A stretch of DNA of 64,000 nt from Chloroflexota bacterium (GCA_019456165.1 VRUJ01000018.1:1-64000); one strand, 5' to 3'; positions 1 to 9,450 are shown, counted from the stretch's first letter. Notes: generated by a model not told the origin, from the sequence alone. Numbers and translations are program-made.

Positions 1-467
1 CTGGCGATCCGCTTTGAAGACCGGTGTCCTTTGTGAGTATCCAATTCCCCCATTTACACAAGATTCTTGACACTACCTGGTTAATAGGAAAAAGATTAGT
101 ATAGATATTGAGAGCCGTCTTTTACTCAAGTTGCCCATAGTCCACTCCTCTATATTTCATTGTTGATTAAGTGATTAAAATTCATCAACCCCCTGTGAAG
201 GCTCCCCGGTTGTTAGCTTGAATGCTTTGGGTTCACATGGTGTTGTGAAAAATGTGTGAAAATACAATACTTATTGTACAAGAAATCGAATCGAATTGCA
301 ATACCTTTTAGATCATTTTTACATATTCGCATGAATCAATTTGACCAAAATACTCGATATCGTTTATTATTTAAATTATCAAAAAATATCATATAATATA
401 TTACAACAATAATCGCTAAATAGATGTAGATTGGCCATAATATAATTTTTACAAAGGAGCGTGCCTC
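1..467. other. Left-end intergenic region, no gene seen
   Basis: I see no credible coding or RNA gene in these 467 bases. The composition becomes very AT-rich from about 240 onward, as expected of a promoter region. The only supported content is the candidate acs promoter described separately and the acs ribosome binding site, AAAGGAG at about 453-459. Confidence 0.5.
341..370 (+). promoter_or_regulatory. Candidate sigma-70-type promoter for acs
   Basis: TTGACC at 341-346 and TATTAT at 365-370 are separated by 18 bases. They lie about 100 bases upstream of the acs start in AT-rich DNA. This is pattern matching only; TATAAT at 392-397 is an alternative -10 without a good -35. Confidence 0.35.
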
Positions 468-2504
468 GTGGGTGACCAAGATTTTGTTAAAAGCAGTGAA
501 GCACAGATAGCAGTCCATTGGCAAGAAGAGGACAAGTTCTACCCCTCAGCAAGTTTTATCGCCCAGGCTAATATGACGGACGCAGAAATTTATAAGCGTT
601 TCGGCCTGGAGAATTTCCCAGAGTGCTACAAAGAATATGCCGATCTGCTTACCTGGGATAAATATTGGCATACCACACTGGATACGAGTGACGCGCCAAG
701 CTGGAAGTGGTTCGTGGGCGGCAAAATAAACGCCAGCTTTAACTGCATTGACCGCCATCTTCCCCTGCACAAAAATAAAGCCGCCATCATTTGGGTGCCT
801 GAACCTGAAGATGAACCGCACGTGGTCATCACCTTCCAGGAGCTGTATGTGCGTGTGAATGAGTACGCCTCCCTGCTGCAAGACTTTGTCGGGCTAAAAA
901 CTGGCGACAGGGTAACGATCCACATGCCCATGGTGCCTGAACTGCCTATCACCATGCTTGCCTGCGCGCGTTTGGGAGTGATCCACTCTGTTGTATTCGG
1001 TGGATTTAGCGGTAAAGCCTGCGGAGAAAGAATTGCAGATTCCGGCAGCCGCGTCCTGATCACGATGGATGGATACTACCGCAATGGAAAGCTGCTAGAC
1101 CACCAGGAAAAAACAAAACTTGCCGTTGACGCTGCAGAAGAAAATGGACAAAAAGTTGATAAGGTTTTGGTTTGGAAACGTTATCGCGACCAGAATAGCT
1201 CTGAAGTAGCGATGGTTAAGGATCGAGATTTCTACGTAAATGATCTACTCCCAGAATACACCGGGAAAAGGGTAGCCCCTGTACCTATGCCAGCTGAAGC
1301 GCCATTGTTTTTAATGTATACCAGCGGAACAACAGGTAACCCAAAAGGCTGCCAGCACAGCACGGGTGGGTATCTGGCTTACGCTGCTGGTACCTCGAAA
1401 TTTGTGCAGGATATTCATCCGGAGGATGTCTACTGGTGCATGGCTGATATTGGTTGGATCACCGGGCATTCATATATAGTTTACGGCCCTTTGGTTTTAG
1501 CAGCAACTAGCGTGATGTATGAGGGTGTACCTGGTTTCCCAGACCCTGGACGAGCCTGGAGGATCGCGGAGCAATTGGACGTTAATATTTTCCATACAGC
1601 ACCCACGACTGTGCGTATGCTGCGCAAAGCTGGGCCTGACGAACCCCAGAAATATAACTACCATTTCAAGCATATGACCACGGTTGGTGAACCGATTGAA
1701 CCGGAAGTATGGAAATGGTATTACAACGTCGTGGGTAAAGGTGAGGCAGTGATCGTGGACACCTATTGGCAAACAGAAACTGGCGGTTTCTTATGCAGCA
1801 CCATGCCTGCTTTGCAAGCCATGAAGCCCGGCAGCGCAGGCCCAGGCGTGCCAGGAATTCATCCCGTGATCTACGATGAAGATGAGAACGAAGTTGAGGC
1901 TGGCTCCGGTATTGCGGGGAATATTTGCATAAGGAACCCCTGGCCAGGCGCATTCCAAACTATTTGGGGAGACCGCGAGCGATACGTCAAGACGTATTAT
2001 GAGAAATATAACAAAGATCCCAAAAGTAAGGATTGGCGCGATTGGCCATACTTTACCGGAGATGCGGCAGTATTGGCAGAAGACGGTTACTTCCGTATTC
2101 TTGGTCGGGTTGATGACGTAATTAACGTTGCCGGTCACCGGTTGGGCACCAAAGAACTAGAATCTGCCTGCCTGGTAGTGCCAGAAATTGCAGAGGCTGC
2201 TGTGGTCCCTGTTGCAGATGAGATCAAAGGAAAAGTGCCAGATATCTACGTGGCTTTAAAACCAGGCATCAAACCCAGCAAAAAGATAGAAGAGGCGATT
2301 ATTAGTGAGATCGAAACATCGATTGGGAAAATTGCGCGGCCGAAGCACGTATATATCGTCCCCGACATGCCCAAGACCCGGTCCGGTAAAATAATGCGAC
2401 GAGTTTTGGCTTCAATATCAAATCGCGGAGATATTGGCGATGTAACCACGCTGGCCAATCCGGAAATTGTTGATAACATCCTAAAAATGGTTCAGGGTAA
2501 TTAA
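468..2504 (+). CDS. acs: Acetyl-CoA synthetase (AMP-forming)
   Basis: This cytosolic adenylate-forming enzyme activates acetate to acetyl-CoA through acetyl-AMP. At 678 residues it has the family's usual length plus a short N-terminal extension. Visible motifs are the P-loop-like YTSGTTGNPKG, the DTYWQTETGG nucleotide-binding motif, the hinge region YFRILGRVDDVINVAGHR and the C-terminal PKTRSGK. The lysine at about residue 641 in that last motif is the catalytic lysine that protein acetyltransferases modify in this family. The start is a GTG preceded eight bases upstream by AAAGGAG. A strong terminator follows, so the gene is probably monocistronic. It could supply acetyl-CoA, as the distant BMC aldehyde dehydrogenase also would, but nothing in the sequence links the two loci. 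Confidence 0.95.
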   Translation: MGDQDFVKSSEAQIAVHWQEEDKFYPSASFIAQANMTDAEIYKRFGLENFPECYKEYADLLTWDKYWHTTLDTSDAPSWKWFVGGKINASFNCIDRHLPLHKNKAAIIWVPEPEDEPHVVITFQELYVRVNEYASLLQDFVGLKTGDRVTIHMPMVPELPITMLACARLGVIHSVVFGGFSGKACGERIADSGSRVLITMDGYYRNGKLLDHQEKTKLAVDAAEENGQKVDKVLVWKRYRDQNSSEVAMVKDRDFYVNDLLPEYTGKRVAPVPMPAEAPLFLMYTSGTTGNPKGCQHSTGGYLAYAAGTSKFVQDIHPEDVYWCMADIGWITGHSYIVYGPLVLAATSVMYEGVPGFPDPGRAWRIAEQLDVNIFHTAPTTVRMLRKAGPDEPQKYNYHFKHMTTVGEPIEPEVWKWYYNVVGKGEAVIVDTYWQTETGGFLCSTMPALQAMKPGSAGPGVPGIHPVIYDEDENEVEAGSGIAGNICIRNPWPGAFQTIWGDRERYVKTYYEKYNKDPKSKDWRDWPYFTGDAAVLAEDGYFRILGRVDDVINVAGHRLGTKELESACLVVPEIAEAAVVPVADEIKGKVPDIYVALKPGIKPSKKIEEAIISEIETSIGKIARPKHVYIVPDMPKTRSGKIMRRVLASISNRGDIGDVTTLANPEIVDNILKMVQGN

Positions 2505-2560
2505 CTGCGCGCCAAAATCCTGATTTAATCAATTTTGTAAGTACACCGAGCAAGAATAGG

Positions 2561-2597
2561 AAATCCGCACCTAAATTAACTTAGGTGCGGATTTTTG
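2561..2597 (+). terminator. Rho-independent terminator of acs
   Basis: A perfect 14-bp stem (2561-2574 pairs with 2581-2594) has a 6-base loop and ends in a T run. It sits 57 bases after the acs stop. It may also serve the convergent lipoprotein gene, because the left arm starts with AAA. Confidence 0.9.
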
Positions 2598-2662
2598 TTC
2601 ACTGGAAATATTTTCCCCAAAAGTGGCAAAGTTTAGTTACCCTGATCGCTGCTAGAAATAAA

Positions 2663-3586
2663 TCAAGGCACAGAAACTTCCAACCAATCTACTTCCACGC
2701 CAACACCAGCAATATTAAATGTGGAAACCACGAATCCAATCTGACCCTCGCGGAATTGAGAATCCCTGACGGAGAAAATAAATTGCCCATTAATGTAGAA
2801 GCTTAACTCGTCACCAATGCACTCGGCCGCAAATTCGTTACTTAATAGCTTTAAGTTGATATAATCCGAGCCCCCATTATAAAGAGTCTCGTATGAATCG
2901 GAAGCGCTATCATATATTTGTATGCTCCAAAGCCCATCGCTGCCCATATTGAATTCGTACCAACCTAATTCAGTGTAACGACAGATCAAGCTGATGTTAT
3001 TACGATTGGGTCCGGCAATTGATTCTGTAGCAATTTCAATACGCACATCAGCAGCATCACGCTGCATGTATAAATCTTCTAAGATCGAGAAAACCCGTAG
3101 ATACCTTCCATCGATTTGGATGTAATAGTAGCCTTGCCTGGTGGAAGCCTCAAAATTATCGTTGCCGCTGCGCACAAAAGTGTTCCAATCATCCGCGTCT
3201 TCAAAATCAGTCCGGTATATGACGCCATCTGCGTCTGGCTGGGAATCTACGCTGGATTCTTGCTCCGACTCACTTTGAGTTTCGGCGGAGGTTTCTTCGG
3301 CTGGTTCCTGATCTACCTCAGCTTGGGTATCCCCACCTGAATCTACTGACGAATCCTGGTCAGTCCCTGACTGGGCATCCCCCTGGGAATCCCTTTGAAA
3401 ACCCATTTCCGCCAGTTGTTCTTCAAGGGCAATTTGAGTGGCATCCATAGCAGTTAGAGTATTGATGATATCACCAGCATCAAGTTCCCCATCTTCGCTT
3501 TCTGTCCCGCCCCCGCAGCTAACTAACCCCAAAAGGACGAAACTAAGTAAGATAGTAATTCCTAATAATCTTTTTTGGACAATCAT
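2663..3586 (-). CDS. Lipoprotein with C-terminal LamG-like beta-sandwich domain
   Basis: The 307-residue protein begins with a lipoprotein signal peptide whose lipobox is LVSC at about residue 24. A Gln/Glu/Ser-rich low-complexity linker of about 90 residues follows. The C-terminal domain of about 190 residues has alternating beta pattern and the sequence SFYINGQFIFSVRDSQFREG, typical of concanavalin-A-like (LamG/DUF1080-type) domains that often bind glycans. The start ATG has AGGAGG five bases upstream. The truncated gene at the right edge of the window has the same domain (FYLNGILLGVVRDNKLREG), so the family is multicopy here. It is probably a surface-anchored protein; its ligand is unknown. 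Confidence 0.75.
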   Translation of the reverse strand: MIVQKRLLGITILLSFVLLGLVSCGGGTESEDGELDAGDIINTLTAMDATQIALEEQLAEMGFQRDSQGDAQSGTDQDSSVDSGGDTQAEVDQEPAEETSAETQSESEQESSVDSQPDADGVIYRTDFEDADDWNTFVRSGNDNFEASTRQGYYYIQIDGRYLRVFSILEDLYMQRDAADVRIEIATESIAGPNRNNISLICRYTELGWYEFNMGSDGLWSIQIYDSASDSYETLYNGGSDYINLKLLSNEFAAECIGDELSFYINGQFIFSVRDSQFREGQIGFVVSTFNIAGVGVEVDWLEVSVP

Positions 3587-3865
3587 GGCAGCCTCCTATA
3601 ATCGAAAATGAAATCGTTCACTCTTTCTCGATTATAACAAGATTAACACTCCTATGTACATAATATTCTGGTAGTTTAGTACCATATTTGCATAATTTGC
3701 AGTAAGCTATCTAATATAATTGTGTAACTAACCATTTGCTCTTAGAATAGAAGCAAAGGTTTTTAACAATTAGTTCTTCTAGTGAATGCTCACAAACAAT
3801 AAATATATTTCGAAAAACATTAGGCATTCACTTTAGAACCCTTGCCCAGGAAGCTGATTGAATCC

Positions 3866-4708
3866 ATGTCCATAGAAGTGATTTTGCTTGGCGCAGCCCA
3901 AGATGGGGGCATCCCCCAAGCAGGTTGTGAATGCAGGAATTGTTTACCCGCCCAACATGATCCAGGGAGAAAGAAATTCGTGAGCAGCCTGGGGATACTG
4001 GATAGGGAAGAAGAAGCATTTTGGCTGGTGGATGCCACACCAGATTTTCGCGAGCAGTTGCATCTTATGCAAACCCATGCCCAAGATTGTAAATTCGAGG
4101 GCATTTTTATCACCCACGCCCACATAGGACATTACACCGGTCTGATACACCTAGGCCGCGAAGCAATGCATACTAAAAGCATACCAGTTTATGGCACACA
4201 AACAATGCTTGATTTCTTAGCTTCTAATGCTCCCTGGAACCAATTAGTAGAAATAAGAAATATCGAACTTCGGCCTGTGCAAGACAGCGTATCCATCGAA
4301 ATTTCCCCAAATCTCAGCATAACCCCTATAACTGTCCCTCACCGCAGTGAATACAGTGATACGCTGGCCTATTTGGTAAAAGGATCGAACAAAAAATTAT
4401 TTTTTTGCCCTGATATCGATAGCTGGGATAAGCTCCAGTTTAATATTAAGGAATTTCTTGAAGAAGTAGATATTGCTTTGGTTGATGGGACATTCTTTTC
4501 TGAAGGGGAACTCGAAGGGCGCGTAATGGGGGATGTTCCCCACCCATTGGTGGAGGAAAGTGTTCAAAAATTACAGGGTTTGCAAACCGAGGTTCTTTTT
4601 GTGCATTTGAATCACACGAATCCACTTTGGGAGGTAGGTTCAGAGCGCAGTTGGCTTGAAGAACGCGGTTTCAGGATTGGGGAACAAGGACAAAGTTGGG
4701 TTTTGTAA
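3866..4708 (+). CDS. PqqB-like MBL-fold metallo-hydrolase
   Basis: This 280-residue protein has a metallo-beta-lactamase fold. Its N-terminal LLGAAQDGGIPQAGCECRNC matches the start of the PqqB/PhnP-like branch, including the paired cysteines. The metal motif reads THAHIGH, so the aspartate of the classical HxHxDH is glycine; this is also known in PqqB-like relatives. Later ligand candidates are the histidine in PHRSEY and the C-terminal HLNHTNP. No other PQQ-synthesis gene is nearby, so a role in PQQ formation is not supported and the substrate is unknown. I chose the ATG at 3866 because the family usually begins just before this first strand; an in-frame TTG at 3842 is possible. Confidence 0.8.
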   Translation: MSIEVILLGAAQDGGIPQAGCECRNCLPAQHDPGRKKFVSSLGILDREEEAFWLVDATPDFREQLHLMQTHAQDCKFEGIFITHAHIGHYTGLIHLGREAMHTKSIPVYGTQTMLDFLASNAPWNQLVEIRNIELRPVQDSVSIEISPNLSITPITVPHRSEYSDTLAYLVKGSNKKLFFCPDIDSWDKLQFNIKEFLEEVDIALVDGTFFSEGELEGRVMGDVPHPLVEESVQKLQGLQTEVLFVHLNHTNPLWEVGSERSWLEERGFRIGEQGQSWVL

Positions 4709-4783
4709 GCACGCTCAGTGTTGAAGCTATTAAATGAAAGCACTTGAAGAAAGTATCAAGTGATCGCCAAATAGACTCAGAAT

Positions 4784-4818
4784 GAAAATCTCTCGCAATT
4801 GCGGGAGATTTTCTTATT
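4784..4818 (+). terminator. Rho-independent terminator
   Basis: The 13-bp stem GAAAATCTCTCGC pairs with 4801-4813 (one G-T wobble) around the loop AATT, followed by TTATT. It lies 75 bases after the metallo-hydrolase stop. Confidence 0.75.
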
Positions 4819-4955
4819 ATTCCTGAAAGCTATCGAAATTGTTATGCAAAGGATACACCCAAGTTCATAAATTTACTTATAATTATCTCTAAGTTGTACA
4901 AATTCACGCGTAATAAGTTCAATGGTTTAAAGGTCAGAATAGGTATAGATACCAC

Positions 4956-5816
4956 ATGAAATTCAAGATGAAATTTTCCAACCGGCAGCAAGAAGAAGAT
5001 GGAAAAACCAAAAGTTTTTGGCGCACACATACGCTGCTATTATTGCTAACCCTGCTTGCTTTCTTTTTGGCTGGCTGCGGAAATTTGTTCTCAAGCCCCA
5101 CTCCCACAGCCACAAATACTTCCACAGCCACACCCACCAATACAGCGACAGCTACAGCCACTTCCACGCCCACATCCACACCCACCTTCACGCCAACCCT
5201 TACACCCACTGATACCTCCACTCCGACGATCACTCCCTCACCCACGATCACACCCACCCCCACCCTAGACCTCATCGATGTAACTGTTAGTGTCGCGGCT
5301 GCATTTTGCCGCTACGGACCCAATACCGCCTACCTGGAAGCCGGGGACTTATATGAAGGTGATCATGGTTACTTGTGGAACCGCGATTATTTCGCAAACT
5401 GGTTGTGGGTGCGTTTCGATAAATATGATCATTCTTGCTGGATAGCAAGTAATTTGGTCGATCTGGAACCCGGTCGTGATCCTATGACGGAAACGATCGC
5501 ATACTTCCATCCGCTGCCGGGGTGGTCAACCTTGTACGGTCCGCCGCAGAATGTACGCGCTGTTCGCCAGGGGAATATTGTCACCGTGTACTGGGACGCG
5601 GTCTGGATGACGGAGGACGACGACCGGGGTTATCTGCTTGAGGTGCGTGTCTGCCAGAACGGCTTCCTTATTGATATCCCTGTGCATACCAATAACACAT
5701 CCTATGCTTTTGACGATGCTCCAGACTGCGACAGCCCCTCATACGGGCAGATATACACAGTTGAAAAGCACGGCTATGTGGCCCCAGTACCAATCCCGTG
5801 GCCCCCATTTCCGTAG
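4956..5816 (+). CDS. Thr/Pro-rich lipoprotein with SH3-like domain
   Basis: The 286-residue protein has a long charged N-region, a hydrophobic segment and the lipobox LAGC at about residue 42. About 55 residues of Thr-Pro-Ser repeats follow, the wall-spanning linker style common in Anaerolineae lipoproteins. Residues of about 108-170 look like a bacterial SH3 domain with two cysteines (FCRYGPNTAYLEAG ... CWIASNLVDL). The C-terminal part resembles a fibronectin-III-type beta sandwich (PPQNVRAVRQGNIVTVYWDA). It is probably exported, membrane-anchored and bound to cell wall or glycan. Its stop overlaps the antisense lipoprotein remnant at 5774-5926. Confidence 0.75.
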   Translation: MKFKMKFSNRQQEEDGKTKSFWRTHTLLLLLTLLAFFLAGCGNLFSSPTPTATNTSTATPTNTATATATSTPTSTPTFTPTLTPTDTSTPTITPSPTITPTPTLDLIDVTVSVAAAFCRYGPNTAYLEAGDLYEGDHGYLWNRDYFANWLWVRFDKYDHSCWIASNLVDLEPGRDPMTETIAYFHPLPGWSTLYGPPQNVRAVRQGNIVTVYWDAVWMTEDDDRGYLLEVRVCQNGFLIDIPVHTNNTSYAFDDAPDCDSPSYGQIYTVEKHGYVAPVPIPWPPFP

Positions 5817-5926
5817 ACAACAGCTAACAATTTGATGTAACTTCCCACCCCACACGCGCTGGCGAGGAGTAGAATTAAAGGGAGAAGGATTTGGTGGAGT
5901 CTTTTACTCCAAGTTGAATACAACAT
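5774..5926 (-). pseudogene. Remnant of a lipoprotein gene (signal peptide only)
   Basis: A 50-residue frame contains a recognisable lipoprotein signal, RLHQILLPLILLLASACG, followed by only about 25 unrelated residues that run antisense into the neighbouring gene. The DNA around the lipobox closely matches that of the lipoprotein gene starting at 7229 (both contain CTTCGCCAGCGCGTG or CCTCGCCAGCGCGTG). I read this as the surviving 5' end of a tandem duplicate whose body was deleted. It could also be a translated short lipopeptide. Confidence 0.35.
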
Positions 5927-5930
5927 AGAT

Positions 5931-6455
5931 TCAATTAACCCAGATAACAGTTTGCATCCACCCTTCACTAAATAATGTTGTTATTCCAGTGGAAATTGAT
6001 GTTATTGCAGAGAAACGGTAGGCGCCAATAGCTTGTTGATATGAAGAGAAAAACCACTCCCCATCTGGAGATAAAGCGGCATCATTGACTGCGACACCTT
6101 CAAAATTGAATAGACCAAGATCATTAACAAAATCGTCGAAATCTTGACGCCATATTATCTCCCCTGATGTTGAGTCAAGCATAATCCAGTCTTTATATCC
6201 ATCAAGAGTAAGTTTTCCAAAGACCAACACTTTGCTGCCATCAAGTGACCATTGTAAATCACGTCTAGGGGCATCTAATCCACAACACATCGGCGGTTGA
6301 TATATCAGTGGTAATTCAAGTAACGCCCCATCGTTGGATTCAATAAAAAACCGGTTTTTGTTGGTGGCATAGAGTATCCGCGTGCTATCTGGTGAGAAAG
6401 CCCAATCAACAGTTGAAGTTAAGGTGTTTTCCGGATCGGAGGATCGAAAATGCAT
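5931..6455 (-). pseudogene. C-terminal half of a beta-propeller lipoprotein, cut off by an in-frame stop
   Basis: The 174 residues contain TolB/WD40-like propeller blades (VDWAFSPDSTRILYATNK, DLQWSLDGSKVLVFGK, DAALSPDGEWFFSSYQQ). There is no signal peptide and no convincing ribosome binding site. The frame is the exact continuation of the upstream lipoprotein: only the TGA at 6495-6497 and 13 open codons separate them. The protein was presumably one lipoprotein of about 433 residues, and this half is probably not made unless readthrough or re-initiation at the ATG at 6455 occurs. Confidence 0.6.
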
Positions 6456-6494
6456 TGAACCATCACCGGGAATTACAATATAATCTGAACTTTC

Positions 6495-7229
6495 TCAGTC
6501 GAAACACCATAAATCTAATTGTCTAGATTCATTAAAATAACCAATCTGATCACAACTCCCCGATATCAAGTTAGTTTCTAACGTCTCAAGATCTAATATC
6601 AGGGTATTAGAATTCATAATCAGGCTCGTAATAATTATAGATTTGTCTAATGGTCCCCAGCGAATTTGAACTTCTTCTCCTAATGCTATGTCGCCCAACC
6701 AATTCGTATTATCACTCCATACGCAGGTTACATTAGTTAGGTTCAAATCTGCTATCCATAATTCATTTCTCCCCAAATTAATGATATAAGCAATTTGTTG
6801 AGAATACCGCGAAAAAGCTGCCGTAACTGCTTCATCTGGGCTCCGCCCTCGCTCAGATCTCATTCCAATAACCTCAGTATTTTCTACGAAACCTTCATTT
6901 GCCTCGAATCTAATGTAATAAGGAGGGTAGTTCCAACTTATAATATAACCAGTGGGTCTAGAGGAAGTCGGAATTTCCTGATATGTAGATCGGGAGGTTG
7001 GTATAGATGGAGTACATAAAGATTCTTCCGTTGAGATTAAGTCTCCTTGGGGAGTTGCAGTTAATTCTTCTGGGGTTGGGGTTACAGTCACCGTCGGGGC
7101 TTCTGTTTGAGTAACCGTCGCCGCGGCTGGGGTAACCCCCTCCATCAGCACAGCAGTCTCAGCGTCCCCCGCCCCGCACGCGCTGGCGAAGAGGAGAATG
7201 AGAATTATTTGAATTAACCTCATATTCAT
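6495..7229 (-). CDS. N-terminal half of a beta-propeller lipoprotein, ended by an in-frame TGA
   Basis: The frame starts with a lipoprotein signal (LILLFASACG), then a Thr/Pro/Glu linker, then propeller-like blades (IAYIINLGRNELWIADLNL, ILDLETLETNLISGS). It stops at TGA after LDLWCFD, although the same frame continues in 5931-6494 with further blades. TGA is one base from TGG (Trp), so a nonsense mutation is the simple explanation. TGA is a normal stop elsewhere in the window, for example in tlpA, so general recoding is unlikely. GGAGG lies ten bases before the chosen ATG at 7229; a GTG at 7235 is an alternative start. Confidence 0.65.
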   Translation of the reverse strand: MNMRLIQIILILLFASACGAGDAETAVLMEGVTPAAATVTQTEAPTVTVTPTPEELTATPQGDLISTEESLCTPSIPTSRSTYQEIPTSSRPTGYIISWNYPPYYIRFEANEGFVENTEVIGMRSERGRSPDEAVTAAFSRYSQQIAYIINLGRNELWIADLNLTNVTCVWSDNTNWLGDIALGEEVQIRWGPLDKSIIITSLIMNSNTLILDLETLETNLISGSCDQIGYFNESRQLDLWCFD

Positions 7230-7274
7230 ACCCACATTACCTCCAAATTACCCATCTTAGCCCCTAAAAAATCA

Positions 7275-8372
7275 CTAATCTCCCGGCTCGGGAACAGCAT
7301 CCGGGGGAATCGGGTCCACACCCGCGATGCGGCGCAGCAAGTACTTGCCCAGCACCTCTACCGTGCTGATAATCGGTACGATGATCAAAGCCATGACCAC
7401 TCCTGCTAGGGTGAGAGCCCCCACCACGCCCAACAAGACCAAGGCTGGGTGCAGATGCAGCCCGCGCCCTAATATGCGCGGCCGCAGCCAATAGTTTTCC
7501 AGCGTATGGATCGATGCAAACAATAACCCGGTCACCACCGCGAACCAAAAATTTGTCAGAGGCAGATAACTCGAGCCGGAAAATAGAGCGACGATAAACG
7601 CAATCCCCACCATAACCGACGATCCAATCGAGGGCATCACCCCTAATATCGCGGCAACCAAACCAAATACGAATACACCGGGCAGGCCGATGGCGGCTGC
7701 GCCAATGCCCGATAATAGCCCTATTATCGACATAGCGAGCAGCTGCCCGCGCAGATACATACGCCAGATATCCCGCAGTTCCCCGGCCAGGATCGTGGCA
7801 TCTTCCTGGAAACTTTCCGGTACCAGGCGGAAGATCCAGCTTTTCATTTTGGCCCAATCCAGCATAAAGTAGTAGGTGGTGATGAAGATAACTACTATCC
7901 AGATAATGTTTTCAGTAGTGGTCTGCAGCACTCCGAATAATTCTTGCGGGTCTAGAAGCGTCCCGAGGATGTTTTCGACATCGATAGGTATGTCACCTCC
8001 CGGCAGCGAAATGCCCAGGTTATCAGCTTCTGCGACGATATCCTGAATCACTACTTGCAGATCGTGTAACTGCTCACCTAATACATCTGCTTGTCTAAAG
8101 ATCAAAGGCGCTAACGATGCGGGAATAGCGACCAGTATCACCAGGAATGAGAAGTACACCACTACTACCGCAGCTCTACGCTGGATCCGGGCGCGTAAGT
8201 GCAAGAAATTTACAGCGGGATAAAGCACATAAGCCAATAATGCCGCGATTATCAGAGGTCCTAACAATTCACGTATGTAAAAGATGAACCAGCCCACCAG
8301 GATAAAGACAATAACCAAAGCTAAATAACGTCCTTGGGGACTCCATTGCTGATTTTTTATTTGATTTCCCAT
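7275..8372 (-). CDS. AI-2E family transporter (PerM/YdiK-like)
   Basis: This 365-residue inner-membrane protein has the AI-2E exporter family architecture: two N-terminal membrane helices, a third near residue 65, and a periplasmic-type segment of about 80 residues (GEQLHDLQVVIQDIVAEA...). A C-terminal helical bundle includes the conserved GLPGVFVFGLVAAILGVMPSIG and HTLENYWLRPRILGRGLHLHP. Family members export small molecules or ions, and the substrate cannot be told from sequence. The gene stands alone between a lipoprotein gene and an SDR gene transcribed the same way. Confidence 0.9.
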   Translation of the reverse strand: MGNQIKNQQWSPQGRYLALVIVFILVGWFIFYIRELLGPLIIAALLAYVLYPAVNFLHLRARIQRRAAVVVVYFSFLVILVAIPASLAPLIFRQADVLGEQLHDLQVVIQDIVAEADNLGISLPGGDIPIDVENILGTLLDPQELFGVLQTTTENIIWIVVIFITTYYFMLDWAKMKSWIFRLVPESFQEDATILAGELRDIWRMYLRGQLLAMSIIGLLSGIGAAAIGLPGVFVFGLVAAILGVMPSIGSSVMVGIAFIVALFSGSSYLPLTNFWFAVVTGLLFASIHTLENYWLRPRILGRGLHLHPALVLLGVVGALTLAGVVMALIIVPIISTVEVLGKYLLRRIAGVDPIPPDAVPEPGD

Positions 8373-8541
8373 ACTTTTTCTAATCCAGATTTGTGAATTT
8401 GTGTTTTATAGTTAATTTCCGAGATAAGTATAACCAATTTTGGTCAGGTGCGGATACCCTAATCTGACTTTTCAATTTAAAAACATGCACTCAAGTTTCA
8501 TTATTTATCCTCAAGTGCAATACAGATCATGAATTTGCAAA

Positions 8542-9261
8542 CTATTTCCAGGGGTTTAACATGGTCTGGATTAGAATGGGCGTACCAATTTTAATATTTG
8601 AGCGCCGGGAAAGCAACCATAATACCAGATCGGCAATGTCTTCTGGATAAAGACACTTCTCATGATCTAACCCCGAGGTATTCTCGGTCATTTCAGTCAC
8701 CACCATTCCCGGGCAGATAGTGTCAACACGAATCCCATAATCTTGGTTCTCACGCTGGGTATATTCACTAAGCGCGTTCATAGCGTGTTTGCTTACCCCA
8801 TAAGCCCCGCTGCCCTGATAATATTCTAATCCCCCTTCGGAGCTAATATTTACAATGTGGCCACTCTTCTGCTGCTGCATTGTAGGTAGCACTGCGCGAG
8901 TGAGTAGAAACGCACCGCGTAAGTTGATCTGCATTATGCGATCCCAGGTTTGGATGTTATGGCTCGCTATGCGCCCTCCTCCTCCAATCCCAGCGTTATT
9001 CACCAGGATATCTACGGACCCGAAAGTTTCCTCGGTCAGTTTGACAAGATCGGAAATTTCATTCTCTTTAGAAATATCTGTTTGAAATGGTAATGCCACT
9101 CCTCCTACAGTGGTAATTTCCTGGACAACCAGTTCCAAAGGTCCTTGTCTGCGCCCACAGATAGCCACTTTACAACCAGCTTTACCCAAAGCCAAAGCAA
9201 CCCCGCGTCCGATTCCAGTGCCTCCCCCGCTGATAAGGGCAACTTTTCCTTCCAAGTTCAT
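8542..9261 (-). CDS. Short-chain dehydrogenase/reductase
   Basis: This 239-residue classical SDR probably reduces or oxidises a carbonyl/alcohol with NAD(P)H. It shows the Rossmann motif GGGTGIG, NNAG, and the active-site Ser (NISSEGG) with YGVSK about 15 residues later. The basic residues after the second strand (CGRRQG) favour NADP. The start at 9261 has GGAGG seven bases upstream; an upstream in-frame start at 9294 lacks one. The C-terminus reads IKIGTPILIQTMLNPWK, so the substrate-binding end resembles general SDRs rather than FabG. Substrate unknown. Confidence 0.88.
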   Translation of the reverse strand: MNLEGKVALISGGGTGIGRGVALALGKAGCKVAICGRRQGPLELVVQEITTVGGVALPFQTDISKENEISDLVKLTEETFGSVDILVNNAGIGGGGRIASHNIQTWDRIMQINLRGAFLLTRAVLPTMQQQKSGHIVNISSEGGLEYYQGSGAYGVSKHAMNALSEYTQRENQDYGIRVDTICPGMVVTEMTENTSGLDHEKCLYPEDIADLVLWLLSRRSNIKIGTPILIQTMLNPWK

Positions 9262-9450
9262 AGTCTTACCTCCAGTCTCTAGGTTGGATACCATTTCCTA
9301 ATTAAATTGATTATAGCTTAGATAGATTTTCCACCCCTCAAGGTTATAAGCAACTTTTTTGAAAAATGTTAGTGTAACATTGTTTCTGTAATTTCCAAAA
9401 AAAGATAGGTCAGGTATCCTTTTAGTGATAAAGCTAGAAAGGAGCTACAC

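Noticed and set aside
336-524. 62-codon minus-strand frame near the left end
   Set aside because: It overlaps the acs start and its promoter, and is AT-driven hydrophobic sequence without a ribosome binding site.
3842-4708. PQQ biosynthesis function for the PqqB-like protein
   Set aside because: No pqqA, C, D or E gene nearby and the metal motif differs from classical sites, so only a fold-level name is justified.
6495-6497. Selenocysteine or general TGA recoding
   Set aside because: TGA ends other genes in the window normally (tlpA, for example), no SECIS-like hairpin was evident, and the protein is not a redox enzyme; a nonsense mutation is simpler.
7264-7857. 197-codon minus-strand frame inside the AI-2E transporter
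   Set aside because: Out-of-frame reading of a clear membrane protein; Arg/Gly-rich composition typical of shadows.
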